A stretch of 64,000 bases of DNA from Jejuia sp. UBA6058 (GTDB lineage Bacteria; Bacteroidota; Bacteroidia; Flavobacteriales; Flavobacteriaceae): contig DIYI01000015.1 in NCBI GenBank assembly GCA_002428965.1, positions 1 through 64,000 on the forward strand. The letters are read 5' to 3'. The translations under genes were made by a program, and so were the position numbers. Below the pieces are notes generated by a model. That model ran no database searches. It was not told the origin of the DNA and saw only the letters and a program-made list of their open reading frames with translations. Shown one piece after another: positions 45,687 through 55,184 of this stretch (the stretch's first letter is position 1; the number at the start of each line of letters is the position of its first letter).

Positions 45687-45714
45687 AAATAGTCTCAAAT
45701 TCGAGGCTTTTTTT
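45687..45714 (+). terminator. Intrinsic terminator after the peptide transporters
   Basis: aaaatagtctc pairs with gaggctttt (one G-T wobble) around a short loop and runs into seven T residues. It ends 32 bp before the thioredoxin-like gene. Confidence 0.7.
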
Positions 45715-45745
45715 GTAAGTTCGGTAGAATTTTTGCAACAAATCG

Positions 45746-46297
45746 ATGATGAAAAAGTTAGTTTTATTAATAGCAATTGCAGTTTTTACTGGTATTTCAG
45801 CAATAGCTCAAGAGATTAATTGGGTGTCTTTAGATGAGGCTTTAAAACTTCAAAAAGAAAACCCCAAAAAAATAATGATGGACGTTTACACCGTATGGTG
45901 CGGGCCGTGTAAAATGTTAGATAGAAATACGTTCCACAACGCCGATGTAGTAGAATATGTAAATAAAAATTACTACGCAGTAAAGTTTAATGGAGAAGGG
46001 AATGACGTTGTAAAATTTAATAGCAGAACATTTTCAAATCCGAATTATGATGCTACCAAGGCTATGAGAAGGAATAGTCCTCATGAGCTAACTAGGTATT
46101 TACGAGTAAGTGCATATCCAACAGTTGTGTTTTTTGATGAGAATGCTCAGGTTATAGCGCCAATACAAGGTTATCAGCAACCAAAGCAATTAGAGTTGTA
46201 TCTCAAAATGTTCAAGAATGACGATCATAAAAGTATAACTACTCAGGAAGAATTTAATACCTATTATAAGGCGTTTACACCGAATTTTCAAGGATAA
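45746..46297 (+). CDS. Secreted thioredoxin-fold protein
   Basis: A 183-residue protein with a signal peptide (about 1-21, VLLIAIAVFTGISAIAQ) and a thioredoxin domain. The active site WCGPC is at C52-C55 in YTVWCGPCKMLDRNTF. The cis-Pro region is YPTVVFFDENAQ. It probably reduces or isomerises periplasmic disulfides, or acts as a DUF255/thioredoxin_7-like chaperone. It stands alone. A hairpin terminator inside the 3' end of the convergent comEC gene appears to end it. Confidence 0.9.
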   Translation: MMKKLVLLIAIAVFTGISAIAQEINWVSLDEALKLQKENPKKIMMDVYTVWCGPCKMLDRNTFHNADVVEYVNKNYYAVKFNGEGNDVVKFNSRTFSNPNYDATKAMRRNSPHELTRYLRVSAYPTVVFFDENAQVIAPIQGYQQPKQLELYLKMFKNDDHKSITTQEEFNTYYKAFTPNFQG

Positions 46298-46303
46298 ATT
46301 ATA

Positions 46304-48343
46304 TTAGTAGTTAATAACAAAAGCTCCCTTTTTACTAGTTTGGTGAAAAGGGAGTTCTTTTTTACTGCATATGGCTTCCCAGTGCTCTATATAAGACTTG
46401 TAATTACTACCATCTGCAATTATTTGTTTTGGTTGTAAAGAATCAATTAGACGGTTTAAATTAATCTTTGGAGATTGTCTTAATAATACATAATCAGCAT
46501 TAAATGAGTCTGCATTGCAAATACCTAAACTGTCTATTACAAGCAAATTATTATCATTTAAAGCGTAAACAGTTGCTATACTTTCTTTTACGCTATTAGA
46601 AATTTGATGTTTTACCTTAAAGTCTTTAATTATATTATTAGTGGTCTCAGTAATACTATCAAAATCATTTGAAATAGTAATAGTATTATTGAAGATGTTA
46701 CCAATCAAAGTGTGACGACTTTTATGGAAAACGATAAGCTGTTTGTTAGGCTTATTCCATTTACCATATAAAAAAACAGATTGCAATAGTATTATGCCTA
46801 ATAACAGAAGTCTTAAACTTCTAAAATTCTTTCGAAAGCCAAAGTTGAAAAATGAGATTATAACTAAATAAAATGATATAACGTGGAGCATACTAAAGGG
46901 AATTTCTTTAAATAAAAAAGCTTCCTGATGTGCTACCCAGTTTACAAAGTTGTTCATCCAACTTATTACGGAGCCAAAAGCTATTGCCAAAAAATTTGGT
47001 AGAGCATTTAGAGCTGCAAGTATAATAACCAAAATTCCGAAACCTAAAATAATACCAAGAAGAGGGATTATTACTAAATTGGATATAAAAAACAGCGCTG
47101 GAAACTGATGAAAATAATACAGGCTTATGGGAATAATACCAAATTGTGCCGCAATAGTAATGGTAAATGTATGCCAATATGTATCTAAAATCCAGTTTTT
47201 AGGTTGCCATAGTTTATAAAACAACGGGTCTAAAGTTACTATTGAAAAAACGGCTGCATAACTTAATTGAAAACCAACATCAAAAATAAATAAAGGTTTA
47301 AAGAGCAGAAGTACAAAAATAGATATAGCAAGTGTATTATAGATATTGGTTGGTCTTTTTAAATTTATCCCTATTGTAACAATGCTAAACATAGTTACTG
47401 CTCGTGTAACCGATGCTGAAAGACCTGCAATAATAGCAAAACTCCAAAGGATGAAAATGAGAATACAAGCTTTTATTAGTTTACCGTGTTTTAACTTTTC
47501 TAGTGGACGAAAGAGATAATTTAGAATGATTAAAATAATACCAATATGTAAACCAGAAATTGCCAAGATATGTATGGCCCCTGCATTGGTGTAACTTTTG
47601 TAAACTTCTTCGCTAATGTCTTGTCTTTGACCTAGTAGTAAGGCATTTATAATTGCTAGTTCGTCATTACTAAAATTATATTTATTAAGTTTTGATGTGA
47701 TATAATTTCTAATCGTGTTGGCTATACCAAAGAGTGTGGTTTTTTTAGAAGTTACCAAAAATAAGGAGGAGTAATTTACAAAGAGCTGGTGATAGATATA
47801 CTGCTTTTTAAGGTAAGTTTTGTAATCAAATTGACCAGGGTTTAGTGGATGAATTAAAGTTTTAAAGTCGGTTTTAACCACATAAGCCTTATCTACCTTT
47901 AATAGTTTACGCAAGCTGTCTTTTTTGATGTTAAGCAAAGATTTTCCAGTTACTTTTTTGTCATCCACCTTTATAAAATCTATTACATATTTATCATAGT
48001 ATTTACCAGATTTTAATACTTCACTAATCCTAAACGTTATAGTGGTATTATCGCTTTCTTTTGTTTTAATGTTATGGATATAATGGCTTTTATGATTTTT
48101 TTGATCATGTAGATTTACGGTTAAGACGCCCATCTGTATTATTGCTAAATAGGCAATTAGGCCAAACCAAATGTTTTGGCGAAACTGATTTTTGTTTTTT
48201 AAATATAAAACTGCAAGTATTAATAGAAGTAGTACTGAAAATATAACTGAAACGCTTGCAGAAATTTCAATGAAATACCCTAAAATAATACCTAAAATTA
48301 GGAAAAGGGTAAGTTTTATAATTGTAAAATTAAGCAGCTTCAT
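46304..48343 (-). CDS. comEC: ComEC/Rec2-type DNA-uptake channel lacking the metallo-beta-lactamase motif
   Basis: A 679-residue membrane protein. The N-terminal DUF4131 region is followed by the Competence domain at about residues 235-480, with the family hallmark GAIHILAISGLHIGI and many hydrophobic helices. The C-terminal tail (about 560-679, KQLIVFHKSRHTLIGNIFNN and later KQIIADGSNY) resembles a shrunken metallo-beta-lactamase fold but has no HxHxDH metal motif. This short form is usual in Bacteroidota. It would conduct single-stranded DNA into the cytoplasm during transformation. It is the last gene of the surE-lpxB operon. Its final codons overlap a terminator hairpin for the convergent gene. 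Confidence 0.9.
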   Translation of the reverse strand: MKLLNFTIIKLTLFLILGIILGYFIEISASVSVIFSVLLLLILAVLYLKNKNQFRQNIWFGLIAYLAIIQMGVLTVNLHDQKNHKSHYIHNIKTKESDNTTITFRISEVLKSGKYYDKYVIDFIKVDDKKVTGKSLLNIKKDSLRKLLKVDKAYVVKTDFKTLIHPLNPGQFDYKTYLKKQYIYHQLFVNYSSLFLVTSKKTTLFGIANTIRNYITSKLNKYNFSNDELAIINALLLGQRQDISEEVYKSYTNAGAIHILAISGLHIGIILIILNYLFRPLEKLKHGKLIKACILIFILWSFAIIAGLSASVTRAVTMFSIVTIGINLKRPTNIYNTLAISIFVLLLFKPLFIFDVGFQLSYAAVFSIVTLDPLFYKLWQPKNWILDTYWHTFTITIAAQFGIIPISLYYFHQFPALFFISNLVIIPLLGIILGFGILVIILAALNALPNFLAIAFGSVISWMNNFVNWVAHQEAFLFKEIPFSMLHVISFYLVIISFFNFGFRKNFRSLRLLLLGIILLQSVFLYGKWNKPNKQLIVFHKSRHTLIGNIFNNTITISNDFDSITETTNNIIKDFKVKHQISNSVKESIATVYALNDNNLLVIDSLGICNADSFNADYVLLRQSPKINLNRLIDSLQPKQIIADGSNYKSYIEHWEAICSKKELPFHQTSKKGAFVINY
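46324..46363 (+). terminator. Terminator of the thioredoxin gene, inside the comEC 3' end
   Basis: ctccctttt (46324-46332) and aaaagggag (46346-46354) form a 9-bp stem followed by TTCTTTTTT. It reads as an intrinsic terminator on the plus strand, 27 bp after the thioredoxin stop. On the minus strand the same bases encode residues near the end of ComEC. Confidence 0.75.
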
Positions 48344-48366
48344 TAAGGCTCAATTTACTAAAATAA

Positions 48367-48915
48367 CTACAATACATGGCGCGCTTCAACAAATGCCGAC
48401 TGCCAATAGGCTTCATTTAATGAGGAAATAATAACGCCTTTTGAAGACGTGGCGTGAATAAAGATAATGGCATTATCTCTTATGTCTACCACTAAGCCAA
48501 CATGATTAATGGAGTTTCTACGATTTTTGCCAGTTTTGAAAAAAAGCAAATCTCCTTTTAGAACGTCTTTAAGGTTTATTCTGACACCTTTTTTCGCCAT
48601 ATCTCTAGAAATTCTAGGAAGGTACACTTGATGTGCTCTAAAGGATTCAAAAACCAAACCAGAACAGTCCATGCCGCGTTTTGTGGTGCCTCCCCACTTA
48701 TACCGCGTGCCTAGAAATTGCTTAGAATAATCTATGATTTGAGATGATTTTAAGATGGGATCTTTTTTCTCTTTTTTGTTCGAAGTATTGGGTAATTCCG
48801 AAGGAGCATCTACTTGTTCTACTTTTTGTTTTTTAGTAACAACTTTTGGACGCTTAGACGATTTGCAATTACTAAAGCAAATTATAATAATTAATAGAAA
48901 GAGATGTTTTTTCAT
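48367..48915 (-). CDS. NlpC/P60 (C40) peptidoglycan endopeptidase lipoprotein
   Basis: A 182-residue lipoprotein with a signal of about 17 residues ending FSNC, a charged Lys-rich linker (about 18-55), and an NlpC/P60 domain. The catalytic residues are C84 (GMDCSGLVF), H138 (SINHVGLVV) and H154 (FIHATSSKG). It would cut stem peptides between gamma-D-Glu and the diamino acid. It lies between lpxB (6-bp gap) and comEC (23-bp gap) in one operon. Confidence 0.93.
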   Translation of the reverse strand: MKKHLFLLIIIICFSNCKSSKRPKVVTKKQKVEQVDAPSELPNTSNKKEKKDPILKSSQIIDYSKQFLGTRYKWGGTTKRGMDCSGLVFESFRAHQVYLPRISRDMAKKGVRINLKDVLKGDLLFFKTGKNRRNSINHVGLVVDIRDNAIIFIHATSSKGVIISSLNEAYWQSAFVEARHVL

Positions 48916-48921
48916 TAAAGA

Positions 48922-50034
48922 TCATGCTTTTATGGCGTCGTAAATCAATTTAGCGGTTTTCTCACTTGCGCCTTTACCTCCTAATTTCTGTTCCAATTCG
49001 TAGTAGTTTTGAAACATTTCTTTTCGGTTGTCTCTATCAAGTATGCGCTCCAATTCTCCTTTTAATCGTTTTTTATTAAAATCATTTTGAATAAGCTCGG
49101 TAACTACTTCTTTATCCATCACCAAATTCACAAGTGAAATAAATTTCAAGGTGATAATGCGTTTAGCAATATGATAGGAAATAGCACTTCCTTTATAACA
49201 AACCACTTGAGGTACTTTAAATAAAGCGGTCTCCAAGGTGGCTGTTCCTGAAGTTACTAATGCCGCATAAGATTCACCTAATAAATCATAAGTTTTATTG
49301 GATATGAACCCAACGTTTTTATTTTTGATAATGGATTGGTAAAATTCAAAATCTTGACTAGGGGCACCGCCAATTACAAATTGATAGTCTGGAAAATCAT
49401 CAATTGAACTCAACATTACAGAAAGCATTTTGGTAATCTCTTGCTTTCTACTACCTGGTAATAGTGCAATAATGGGTTTATCGTTTAATTGATGTTGCGC
49501 TCTAAATTTTTTCTCATCAATAGGTGTACGATTAGCTATGGCATCAATTAATGGATGACCAACAAATTCAACTTCGTAATCGTACTTTTTATAAAAGGGT
49601 TTCACAAACGGTAGAATTACAAACATGTTATCGATGTCTCGCTTAATAGCTTTAACTCTGCTTGCTCTGGATGCCCAAACCTGTGGTGAGATATAATAAT
49701 TTGTTCTAAAACCCTGCTCCTTTGCCCATTTGGCAATTCTAAGGTTAAACCCAGAATTATCAATAAATACTATAGCATCAGGGTTAAAGTTGACAATGTC
49801 CGATTTGCAAAAGGAAATTAACTTGAAGATTTTTCTAATATTAAGAAGCACTTCAGTAAACCCCATAAAAGCTCTTTCCTTGTAGTGCTTTACCAAATGT
49901 GCACCTGCTTCCTCCATTAAATCGCCTCCCCAACATCTAATATTGGCTTTGTCGTCAACTTTTAATAATGCTTTAATAAGATTGGAGCCATGTAAATCTC
50001 CAGAAGCTTCACCTGCAAGGAAATAGTACTTCAT
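48922..50034 (-). CDS. lpxB: Lipid-A-disaccharide synthase
   Basis: A 370-residue glycosyltransferase (GT19) that joins UDP-2,3-diacylglucosamine and lipid X. The N-terminus MKYYFLAGEASGDLHGSNL is diagnostic. FIDNSGFNLRIAKWAK, YYISPQVWASRASRV, ALLPGSRKQEITKML and LVTSGTATLETALFKVPQVV follow in family order. Its presence shows a Gram-negative lipid-A-bearing outer membrane. It lies 5 bp after the small membrane-protein gene. Confidence 0.97.
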   Translation of the reverse strand: MKYYFLAGEASGDLHGSNLIKALLKVDDKANIRCWGGDLMEEAGAHLVKHYKERAFMGFTEVLLNIRKIFKLISFCKSDIVNFNPDAIVFIDNSGFNLRIAKWAKEQGFRTNYYISPQVWASRASRVKAIKRDIDNMFVILPFVKPFYKKYDYEVEFVGHPLIDAIANRTPIDEKKFRAQHQLNDKPIIALLPGSRKQEITKMLSVMLSSIDDFPDYQFVIGGAPSQDFEFYQSIIKNKNVGFISNKTYDLLGESYAALVTSGTATLETALFKVPQVVCYKGSAISYHIAKRIITLKFISLVNLVMDKEVVTELIQNDFNKKRLKGELERILDRDNRKEMFQNYYELEQKLGGKGASEKTAKLIYDAIKA

Positions 50035-50039
50035 TTCAA

Positions 50040-50327
50040 TTAAAACAGTTTAATTACAAAAGTAATAACGGCAATAAAGACTGTAATGATCAAAACACCT
50101 CTGGCGCGATAATCTTGTCTTTTTCTTATAAATGCAAAGAAAGCAATAAGGTTTAAAATAGCACCAAGACTCATTATTTGCCCTATTGAACCTTCTGATA
50201 CAGAGGTTTGGATGGCAGAGACTAAATCATAACCCTTTAGCTTTCCAATGATAAAAGATGCTACAATAAAGCCAATGGCGTTGCAAATAAAACCTACCAG
50301 TATGCCAATAAAAATGTCTTTCTTCAT
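50040..50327 (-). CDS. Small three-helix membrane protein
   Basis: A 95-residue protein with three hydrophobic segments (IFIGILVGFICNAIGFIVAS, IGQIMSLGAILNLIAFFAFI, GVLIITVFIAVITFVIKLF). It directly abuts surE (no gap) and lies 5 bp from lpxB, so it is a real cistron of the operon. The function is unknown. Confidence 0.8.
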   Translation of the reverse strand: MKKDIFIGILVGFICNAIGFIVASFIIGKLKGYDLVSAIQTSVSEGSIGQIMSLGAILNLIAFFAFIRKRQDYRARGVLIITVFIAVITFVIKLF

Positions 50328-51101
50328 TTATTTAAAATTCCAAGTGTTTAATGTTTTTATGGAGTTATAGGCTGTCATGTCAAATTGTACAGGTACAACA
50401 GATACATAACCATTTTCTAAGGCCCATTCATCGGTGTCTTCACCATTATCTAAATTAACGAACTTACCCGAAAGCCAATAATAATCTTTACCCATAGGGT
50501 TGGTGCGTTTATCAAACTGCTCTACCCAATTACCCATGGCTTGTCTACATATTTTTATACCCTTAATATCAGCTTCTGGAATATTTGGAATGTTTACATT
50601 CAGCACCGTTCCGTTTTGCAAACCATTTTCTAACACGTTTTCGGTAATACGCTTAACAAACGCTTTAGAAGCTTCAAAATTTGCACTCCAACTATAATCT
50701 AATAGTGAAAAACCAATAGCAGGTATACCCTCGATACCAGCTTCAACAGCCGCACTCATTGTGCCAGAATAAATTACATTGATTGATGAGTTAGAGCCAT
50801 GATTAATCCCAGAAACACAGATATCGGGCTTACGTTTCAAAATCTCTCGAACAGCAAGTTTTACGCAATCTGCTGGAGTACCAGAACACGTGTAAGCCAA
50901 ATGGGTTTGATCTTGCACATCTACCTGTGTAACATAAAGAGTTGCATCTACGGTAATTGCATGTCCCTTACCACTTTGTGGGCTGTCGGGAGCCACCACC
51001 ACAACATCACCAATACTTAACATTACTTCAATTAAAGTTTGTATTCCTGGAGCGGTAATACCATCATCATTCGTTACTAAAATTAACGGCTTTTGAGACA
51101 T
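50328..51101 (-). CDS. surE: 5'/3'-nucleotidase SurE
   Basis: A 257-residue metal-dependent nucleotidase. The N-terminus ILVTNDDGITAPGIQTL carries the metal-binding Asp pair (D12-D13). PQSGKGHAIT, CSGTPADCVKLAV and SGINHGSNSSINVIYSGTMS follow with the remaining active-site Asn and Ser residues. It acts on nucleoside monophosphates in the cytoplasm. It is the first gene of the operon running through lpxB to comEC. Confidence 0.97.
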   Translation of the reverse strand: MSQKPLILVTNDDGITAPGIQTLIEVMLSIGDVVVVAPDSPQSGKGHAITVDATLYVTQVDVQDQTHLAYTCSGTPADCVKLAVREILKRKPDICVSGINHGSNSSINVIYSGTMSAAVEAGIEGIPAIGFSLLDYSWSANFEASKAFVKRITENVLENGLQNGTVLNVNIPNIPEADIKGIKICRQAMGNWVEQFDKRTNPMGKDYYWLSGKFVNLDNGEDTDEWALENGYVSVVPVQFDMTAYNSIKTLNTWNFK

Positions 51102-51261
51102 AAATTAGCTTGGTTTAAAGCAATGCTAAAATACATAATTTCTTATGCAAACCCTCGTTTTACTTGGTTTAACAAAAAATTAGCGACGCGTACGTTCAAT
51201 GGCACGGTTTTTTCAGTAATTTAGTCAATCTATTAATGAACTAAATTCCTTTTTAAACGAT

Positions 51262-53409
51262 ATGAAGGCTATGATGAAAAAGAATTATAAGGTATTACTA
51301 TTGTTGTTATTGTTGGCATTTGCCTCTTGCAGTTTTACTACGAAACGTTTTGATAATCCTGATAAAGATAAGGTGCTTATTCAAATTATCACTTATGTGC
51401 TCCAACAAGGTCATTTTGATCCTATTCAATTAGATGATGAATTCTCAGAAGACTTGTTTGGGGATTACATAGAACGTATGGATCCTGTGAAGCGTTACTT
51501 CTACAAGTCAGATTACGATGAGTTTTCAAAGTATAAAACAGATATAGATGATCAATTAAAAAATTTGGATGTTGCTTTTTTTAATACTGTACATACTAAA
51601 ATGATGAAACGTATTGAAGAAGCGAAAATAATTTATAAAGAAGTGCTCTCTAAGCCTTTTGATTATAGCAAAGATGAGACTTTTGATACAGACTATGATA
51701 AGATTGACTTTGTATCCAATAAAAAGGAAATGAAAGAACGTTGGAGAAAACAATTGAAATTTTCAACACTTTCTAATTATGATGATATTTTTCAGGAAGA
51801 AAAAAGAGAGAAGGAGAAAGATGAAAATCATGTAATGAAAAGTGAAGCTGAGATTGAAAAAGAAGCAAGAGAAGCAACATTAAGATCTTTAGATATTTAC
51901 TTTAATGATAATTTAGATGATCTTACACGCGAAGATTGGTTTGAGATTTATGTGAACGCCATTGTTGAAGAATTTGATCCTCATACGTATTACATGGGAT
52001 CTAAAACCAAGGAAGGCTTTGATACCCAAATGTCAGGAAAATTGGAAGGTATTGGTGCAAGATTAACGAAACGCATGGATTATATAAAGATTGTTGAGCT
52101 TATATCTGGTGGGCCTGCGTGGAGAAGTCAGTTGTTAGAGGTTGAAGATGTTATCTTAAAAGTGAAACAGGAAGACGAAGATGTGCCTGTAGATATAGTC
52201 GGTATGCGCATTAGCGATGCAATTAAATACATAAAAGGTCCTAAGGGTACTAAAGTAACCTTAACCATTAAAAAAGTAGATGGCACAATTAAGGACATTA
52301 CAATTGTTAGGGATGTTGTAGAGTTGGGAGAAACCTACGCAAAGGCTTCGGTAGTAGAGAAAGAAGATAAAAAGTTTGGAATTATTAACTTACCTCGTTT
52401 TTATGTAGATTTTAACGACTATAAAAATCTTAATGCGGCCATTGATGTGCGTAAAGAAATCAATCGCTTAAAGAAAGAAGGAATGCAGGGTTTAATCCTC
52501 GATTTACGAAATAATGGAGGTGGATCATTACCTGCAGTGGTTGATATGGCTGGTTTATTTATAAAAGAAGGTCCAGTGGTACAGGTGCGTTCTACAGGAA
52601 TGCCAAAAGAAGTGTTAAGCGATAGAGATGAATCTGTTGTTTGGGATGGGCCATTGGTGATCTTAGTGAATGAGTTATCGGCATCTGCTTCTGAGATTAT
52701 GGCTGCTGCAATGCAAGATTATAAGCGCGCTATTGTTATAGGCAGTAAGCAAACTTACGGAAAGGGCACTGTGCAAAATGTTTATCCACTAAATAATTTA
52801 ATTAAAGGTAATACACATGGAGATTTAGGAGCCCTAGCATTTACTACTCAAAAATACTATAGAATTAATGGAGGTTCTGTGCAGTTAGAAGGTGTAAAGA
52901 GTGATGTGCAAGTTCCTGGTCGTTTCAGTTTTATAGATGTAGGTGAAAAAGAAAAAGAAAATCCATTACCCTATGATGAGATTGATCCAGCAGATTATGA
53001 AACTTGGGATAATTATTTTGATTATGACAAAGCTATTAGCAATAGTAAAGAGCGCATGAGTAAGAATGAGCAGCTGAAACTTATTGAGGAGAATGCTAAA
53101 TGGGTTAAAAATCAAATTGATGAAACAGAATTTTCTTTGAATTATAAAACGTATAAAAATCAAATGGAGCTTAATGATAAGGAGGCAAGTCGCTTTGATG
53201 CCATTTCAGATTATAAAACTAATCTGTCTTTTTCAGCAACAAATTTTGATAAGCAGTTATTTGCAAGTGATACTACCAATCTTCAGGAGAAAAGAGAGCG
53301 TTGGTATAAAAGCTTAAGTAGAGATGTATACGTAGAAGAAGCTATAAATGTATTAGAGGATTTAAAAATTGCTTATAGTATCAACAAAGTAGCTAAAGTA
53401 AAGGACTAG
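51262..53409 (+). CDS. prc: Tail-specific (carboxy-terminal processing) protease
   Basis: A 715-residue periplasmic serine protease. A lipoprotein-type signal ends LLLLLAFASCS. An N-terminal helical domain is followed by a PDZ domain (about 250-335, GIGARLTKRMDYIKIVELIS). The S41 peptidase core shows NGGGSLPAVVDMAGLF, then SASASEI with S475 and YGKGTVQ with K501, counted from the ATG at 51262. The C-terminal DUF3340-like region follows. Codons ATG at 51271 and 51274 are equally plausible starts (MMKKNYK). It degrades or trims periplasmic proteins with exposed C-termini. Confidence 0.95.
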   Translation: MKAMMKKNYKVLLLLLLLAFASCSFTTKRFDNPDKDKVLIQIITYVLQQGHFDPIQLDDEFSEDLFGDYIERMDPVKRYFYKSDYDEFSKYKTDIDDQLKNLDVAFFNTVHTKMMKRIEEAKIIYKEVLSKPFDYSKDETFDTDYDKIDFVSNKKEMKERWRKQLKFSTLSNYDDIFQEEKREKEKDENHVMKSEAEIEKEAREATLRSLDIYFNDNLDDLTREDWFEIYVNAIVEEFDPHTYYMGSKTKEGFDTQMSGKLEGIGARLTKRMDYIKIVELISGGPAWRSQLLEVEDVILKVKQEDEDVPVDIVGMRISDAIKYIKGPKGTKVTLTIKKVDGTIKDITIVRDVVELGETYAKASVVEKEDKKFGIINLPRFYVDFNDYKNLNAAIDVRKEINRLKKEGMQGLILDLRNNGGGSLPAVVDMAGLFIKEGPVVQVRSTGMPKEVLSDRDESVVWDGPLVILVNELSASASEIMAAAMQDYKRAIVIGSKQTYGKGTVQNVYPLNNLIKGNTHGDLGALAFTTQKYYRINGGSVQLEGVKSDVQVPGRFSFIDVGEKEKENPLPYDEIDPADYETWDNYFDYDKAISNSKERMSKNEQLKLIEENAKWVKNQIDETEFSLNYKTYKNQMELNDKEASRFDAISDYKTNLSFSATNFDKQLFASDTTNLQEKRERWYKSLSRDVYVEEAINVLEDLKIAYSINKVAKVKD

Positions 53410-53415
53410 TATTTG

Positions 53416-54510
53416 ATGAGTAAAGCATCAAATTCATTAAAACAACTGGCGCTTCAAAAATTCAAAAAGAATTTTTGGGGCGTTTTCAGTTTTTGGTTTA
53501 TTGTTTTGGTTGGTTTGGTGTCAATATTTGCTTATCTGTTTGCTCCAGATAATTCTCAGTATGCAAACCAAATGCATTTATCTATTCATTCAAAACCACC
53601 AGGTTTTAAAGTAATATTATTAACGCTTCCAACTCAATTTCAAAATAATCAAAGTGCATTAAGTAAGTTGTTTTTTGGTGTTAAGAGTGTCGATACGGAG
53701 GTGCCAATATCAACCTATAATATTGAAAGCGAAGATTTACATTATACTGAATATGCTGATGACGGTTTAAAAGGCGTAGAGAAAGTAATAGCGATCTCTA
53801 GTTTTCCAAATAACAATGTAGAAGCTTACATTAAGCAGAAAACGTTCAGATTTGGCACTGATAAATACGGGCGAGATTTATTAAGCCGTGTCTTGGTTGG
53901 TGCTAGAATTTCGTTTTTTATTGGTTTTGTAGCAGTTTTTATTTCGTTAATTATCGGGATTTTAATGGGAAGTTTAGCGGGTTATTTTGGAGGCAAAGTA
54001 GATGCCCTAATTATGTGGGTTATTAATGTAACGTGGTCAATACCAACATTACTCTTGGTAATTGCGATAACATTGGCTTTAGGTAAAGGATTTTGGCAAG
54101 TATTTATTGCGGTTGGTTTAACCATGTGGGTTGAGGTAGCGCGTGTGGTACGCGGGCAAATTATATCTACCAAAGAAATGCAATATGTTACTGCTGCAAA
54201 GGCTTTAGGTTATAATGATTTTAGAATTATTACAAAACATATTTTGCCTAATATCATGGCTCCGGTAATTGTAATTTCTGCGGCTAATTTCGCTGCCGCA
54301 ATATTAATAGAAAGTGGTTTGTCTTTTCTTGGGATTGGGGCCCAACCACCAATGGCAAGTTGGGGAGCAATGATTAAGGATCACTACAATTACATTATTC
54401 TAGGAAAACCTTATCTGGCCATTATACCAGGACTTTGTATTATGAGTTTAGTAATGGCTTTTATGTTAATTGGGAATGCGCTTCGTGACGCTTTAGATGT
54501 TAAGGGTTAA
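53416..54510 (+). CDS. Peptide ABC transporter permease (OppC/DppC type)
   Basis: A 364-residue inner-membrane permease of the binding-protein-dependent type. The OppC_N-like first helix (FWGVFSFWFIVLVGLVSIFAYLFAP) precedes a long periplasmic insert (about 50-140). The core domain has the DFGTDKYGRDLLSRVLVGAR-like stretch (FGTDKYGRDLLSRVLVGAR), the EAA motif EVARVVRGQIISTKEMQYV, and GLSFLGIGAQPPMASWGAMI. ATG 53416 is taken rather than the TTG just before. No OppB, ATPase or binding protein accompanies it, so its partners must lie elsewhere. Confidence 0.92.
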   Translation: MSKASNSLKQLALQKFKKNFWGVFSFWFIVLVGLVSIFAYLFAPDNSQYANQMHLSIHSKPPGFKVILLTLPTQFQNNQSALSKLFFGVKSVDTEVPISTYNIESEDLHYTEYADDGLKGVEKVIAISSFPNNNVEAYIKQKTFRFGTDKYGRDLLSRVLVGARISFFIGFVAVFISLIIGILMGSLAGYFGGKVDALIMWVINVTWSIPTLLLVIAITLALGKGFWQVFIAVGLTMWVEVARVVRGQIISTKEMQYVTAAKALGYNDFRIITKHILPNIMAPVIVISAANFAAAILIESGLSFLGIGAQPPMASWGAMIKDHYNYIILGKPYLAIIPGLCIMSLVMAFMLIGNALRDALDVKG

Positions 54511-54514
54511 TTGC

Positions 54515-55183
54515 CTATTGTTTAAAAAAAATATCCCAATTTTCAGGTTTTAAGTGCTGAGCCATATAATCTGATCTGTATTCACCATTTCTTATTATCA
54601 TTTCTTCGTTTGGTTTGATTAAGGCAAAAGATCCGCATAATGTTGGGTTTTTGAAAACCTTTTCTTTGAAGAAATTATTCTTGTCGCAGAAAAAGTACTC
54701 GTTCTTATTGGATGAATTGTTTTTAAGTATTATGTCTCTTTCAAAAAGACAAATGTAAACTACGTTATAGTCTTTCTCAATTTGCTTTTTTCGTGGATTC
54801 AGGAATTTCTTTCGATTAAAAATTTCACTTTTCGTCCATTTATTATCTTGATTATGGGTGCATAAGTCATCTGTAAATCTAAATTCAACAAGTATAGTTT
54901 TATTGTCTTTAATTTCTTTACCCATTATCTTTTCTAGGTTTTCTTTTACAATTCTATATTCAAAAACTTTGGCTAAGTACAAATCTTTTTTTAATTTACA
55001 ATAACGTATATTGTTCTTTCCAATGGCATCCCACCTGCTGTAAAAGTTATCCTTATTTCTCCACTCCTTTAAGAACTTAGATTCATCTATTGTATCTCCA
55101 AATTCGTTTAGGAATACATTTTTTTGAGCTAAACTAGCAATAGAAAGAAGTAAAAACGCGTACAAAGTTATAAGTAATCTCAT
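54515..55183 (-). CDS. Hypothetical secreted protein
   Basis: A 222-residue protein with a signal peptide (about 1-19, LLITLYAFLLLSIASLAQ). The mature part is rich in Lys, Asn and aromatic residues, with four Cys in two well-separated pairs (CKLK near residue 63 and CTHN near 115; CLFE near 145 and CDKN near 165). No catalytic motif is recognised. It lies 1 bp from engB and is transcribed with it. Confidence 0.75.
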   Translation of the reverse strand: MRLLITLYAFLLLSIASLAQKNVFLNEFGDTIDESKFLKEWRNKDNFYSRWDAIGKNNIRYCKLKKDLYLAKVFEYRIVKENLEKIMGKEIKDNKTILVEFRFTDDLCTHNQDNKWTKSEIFNRKKFLNPRKKQIEKDYNVVYICLFERDIILKNNSSNKNEYFFCDKNNFFKEKVFKNPTLCGSFALIKPNEEMIIRNGEYRSDYMAQHLKPENWDIFFKQ

Positions 55184-55184
55184 G

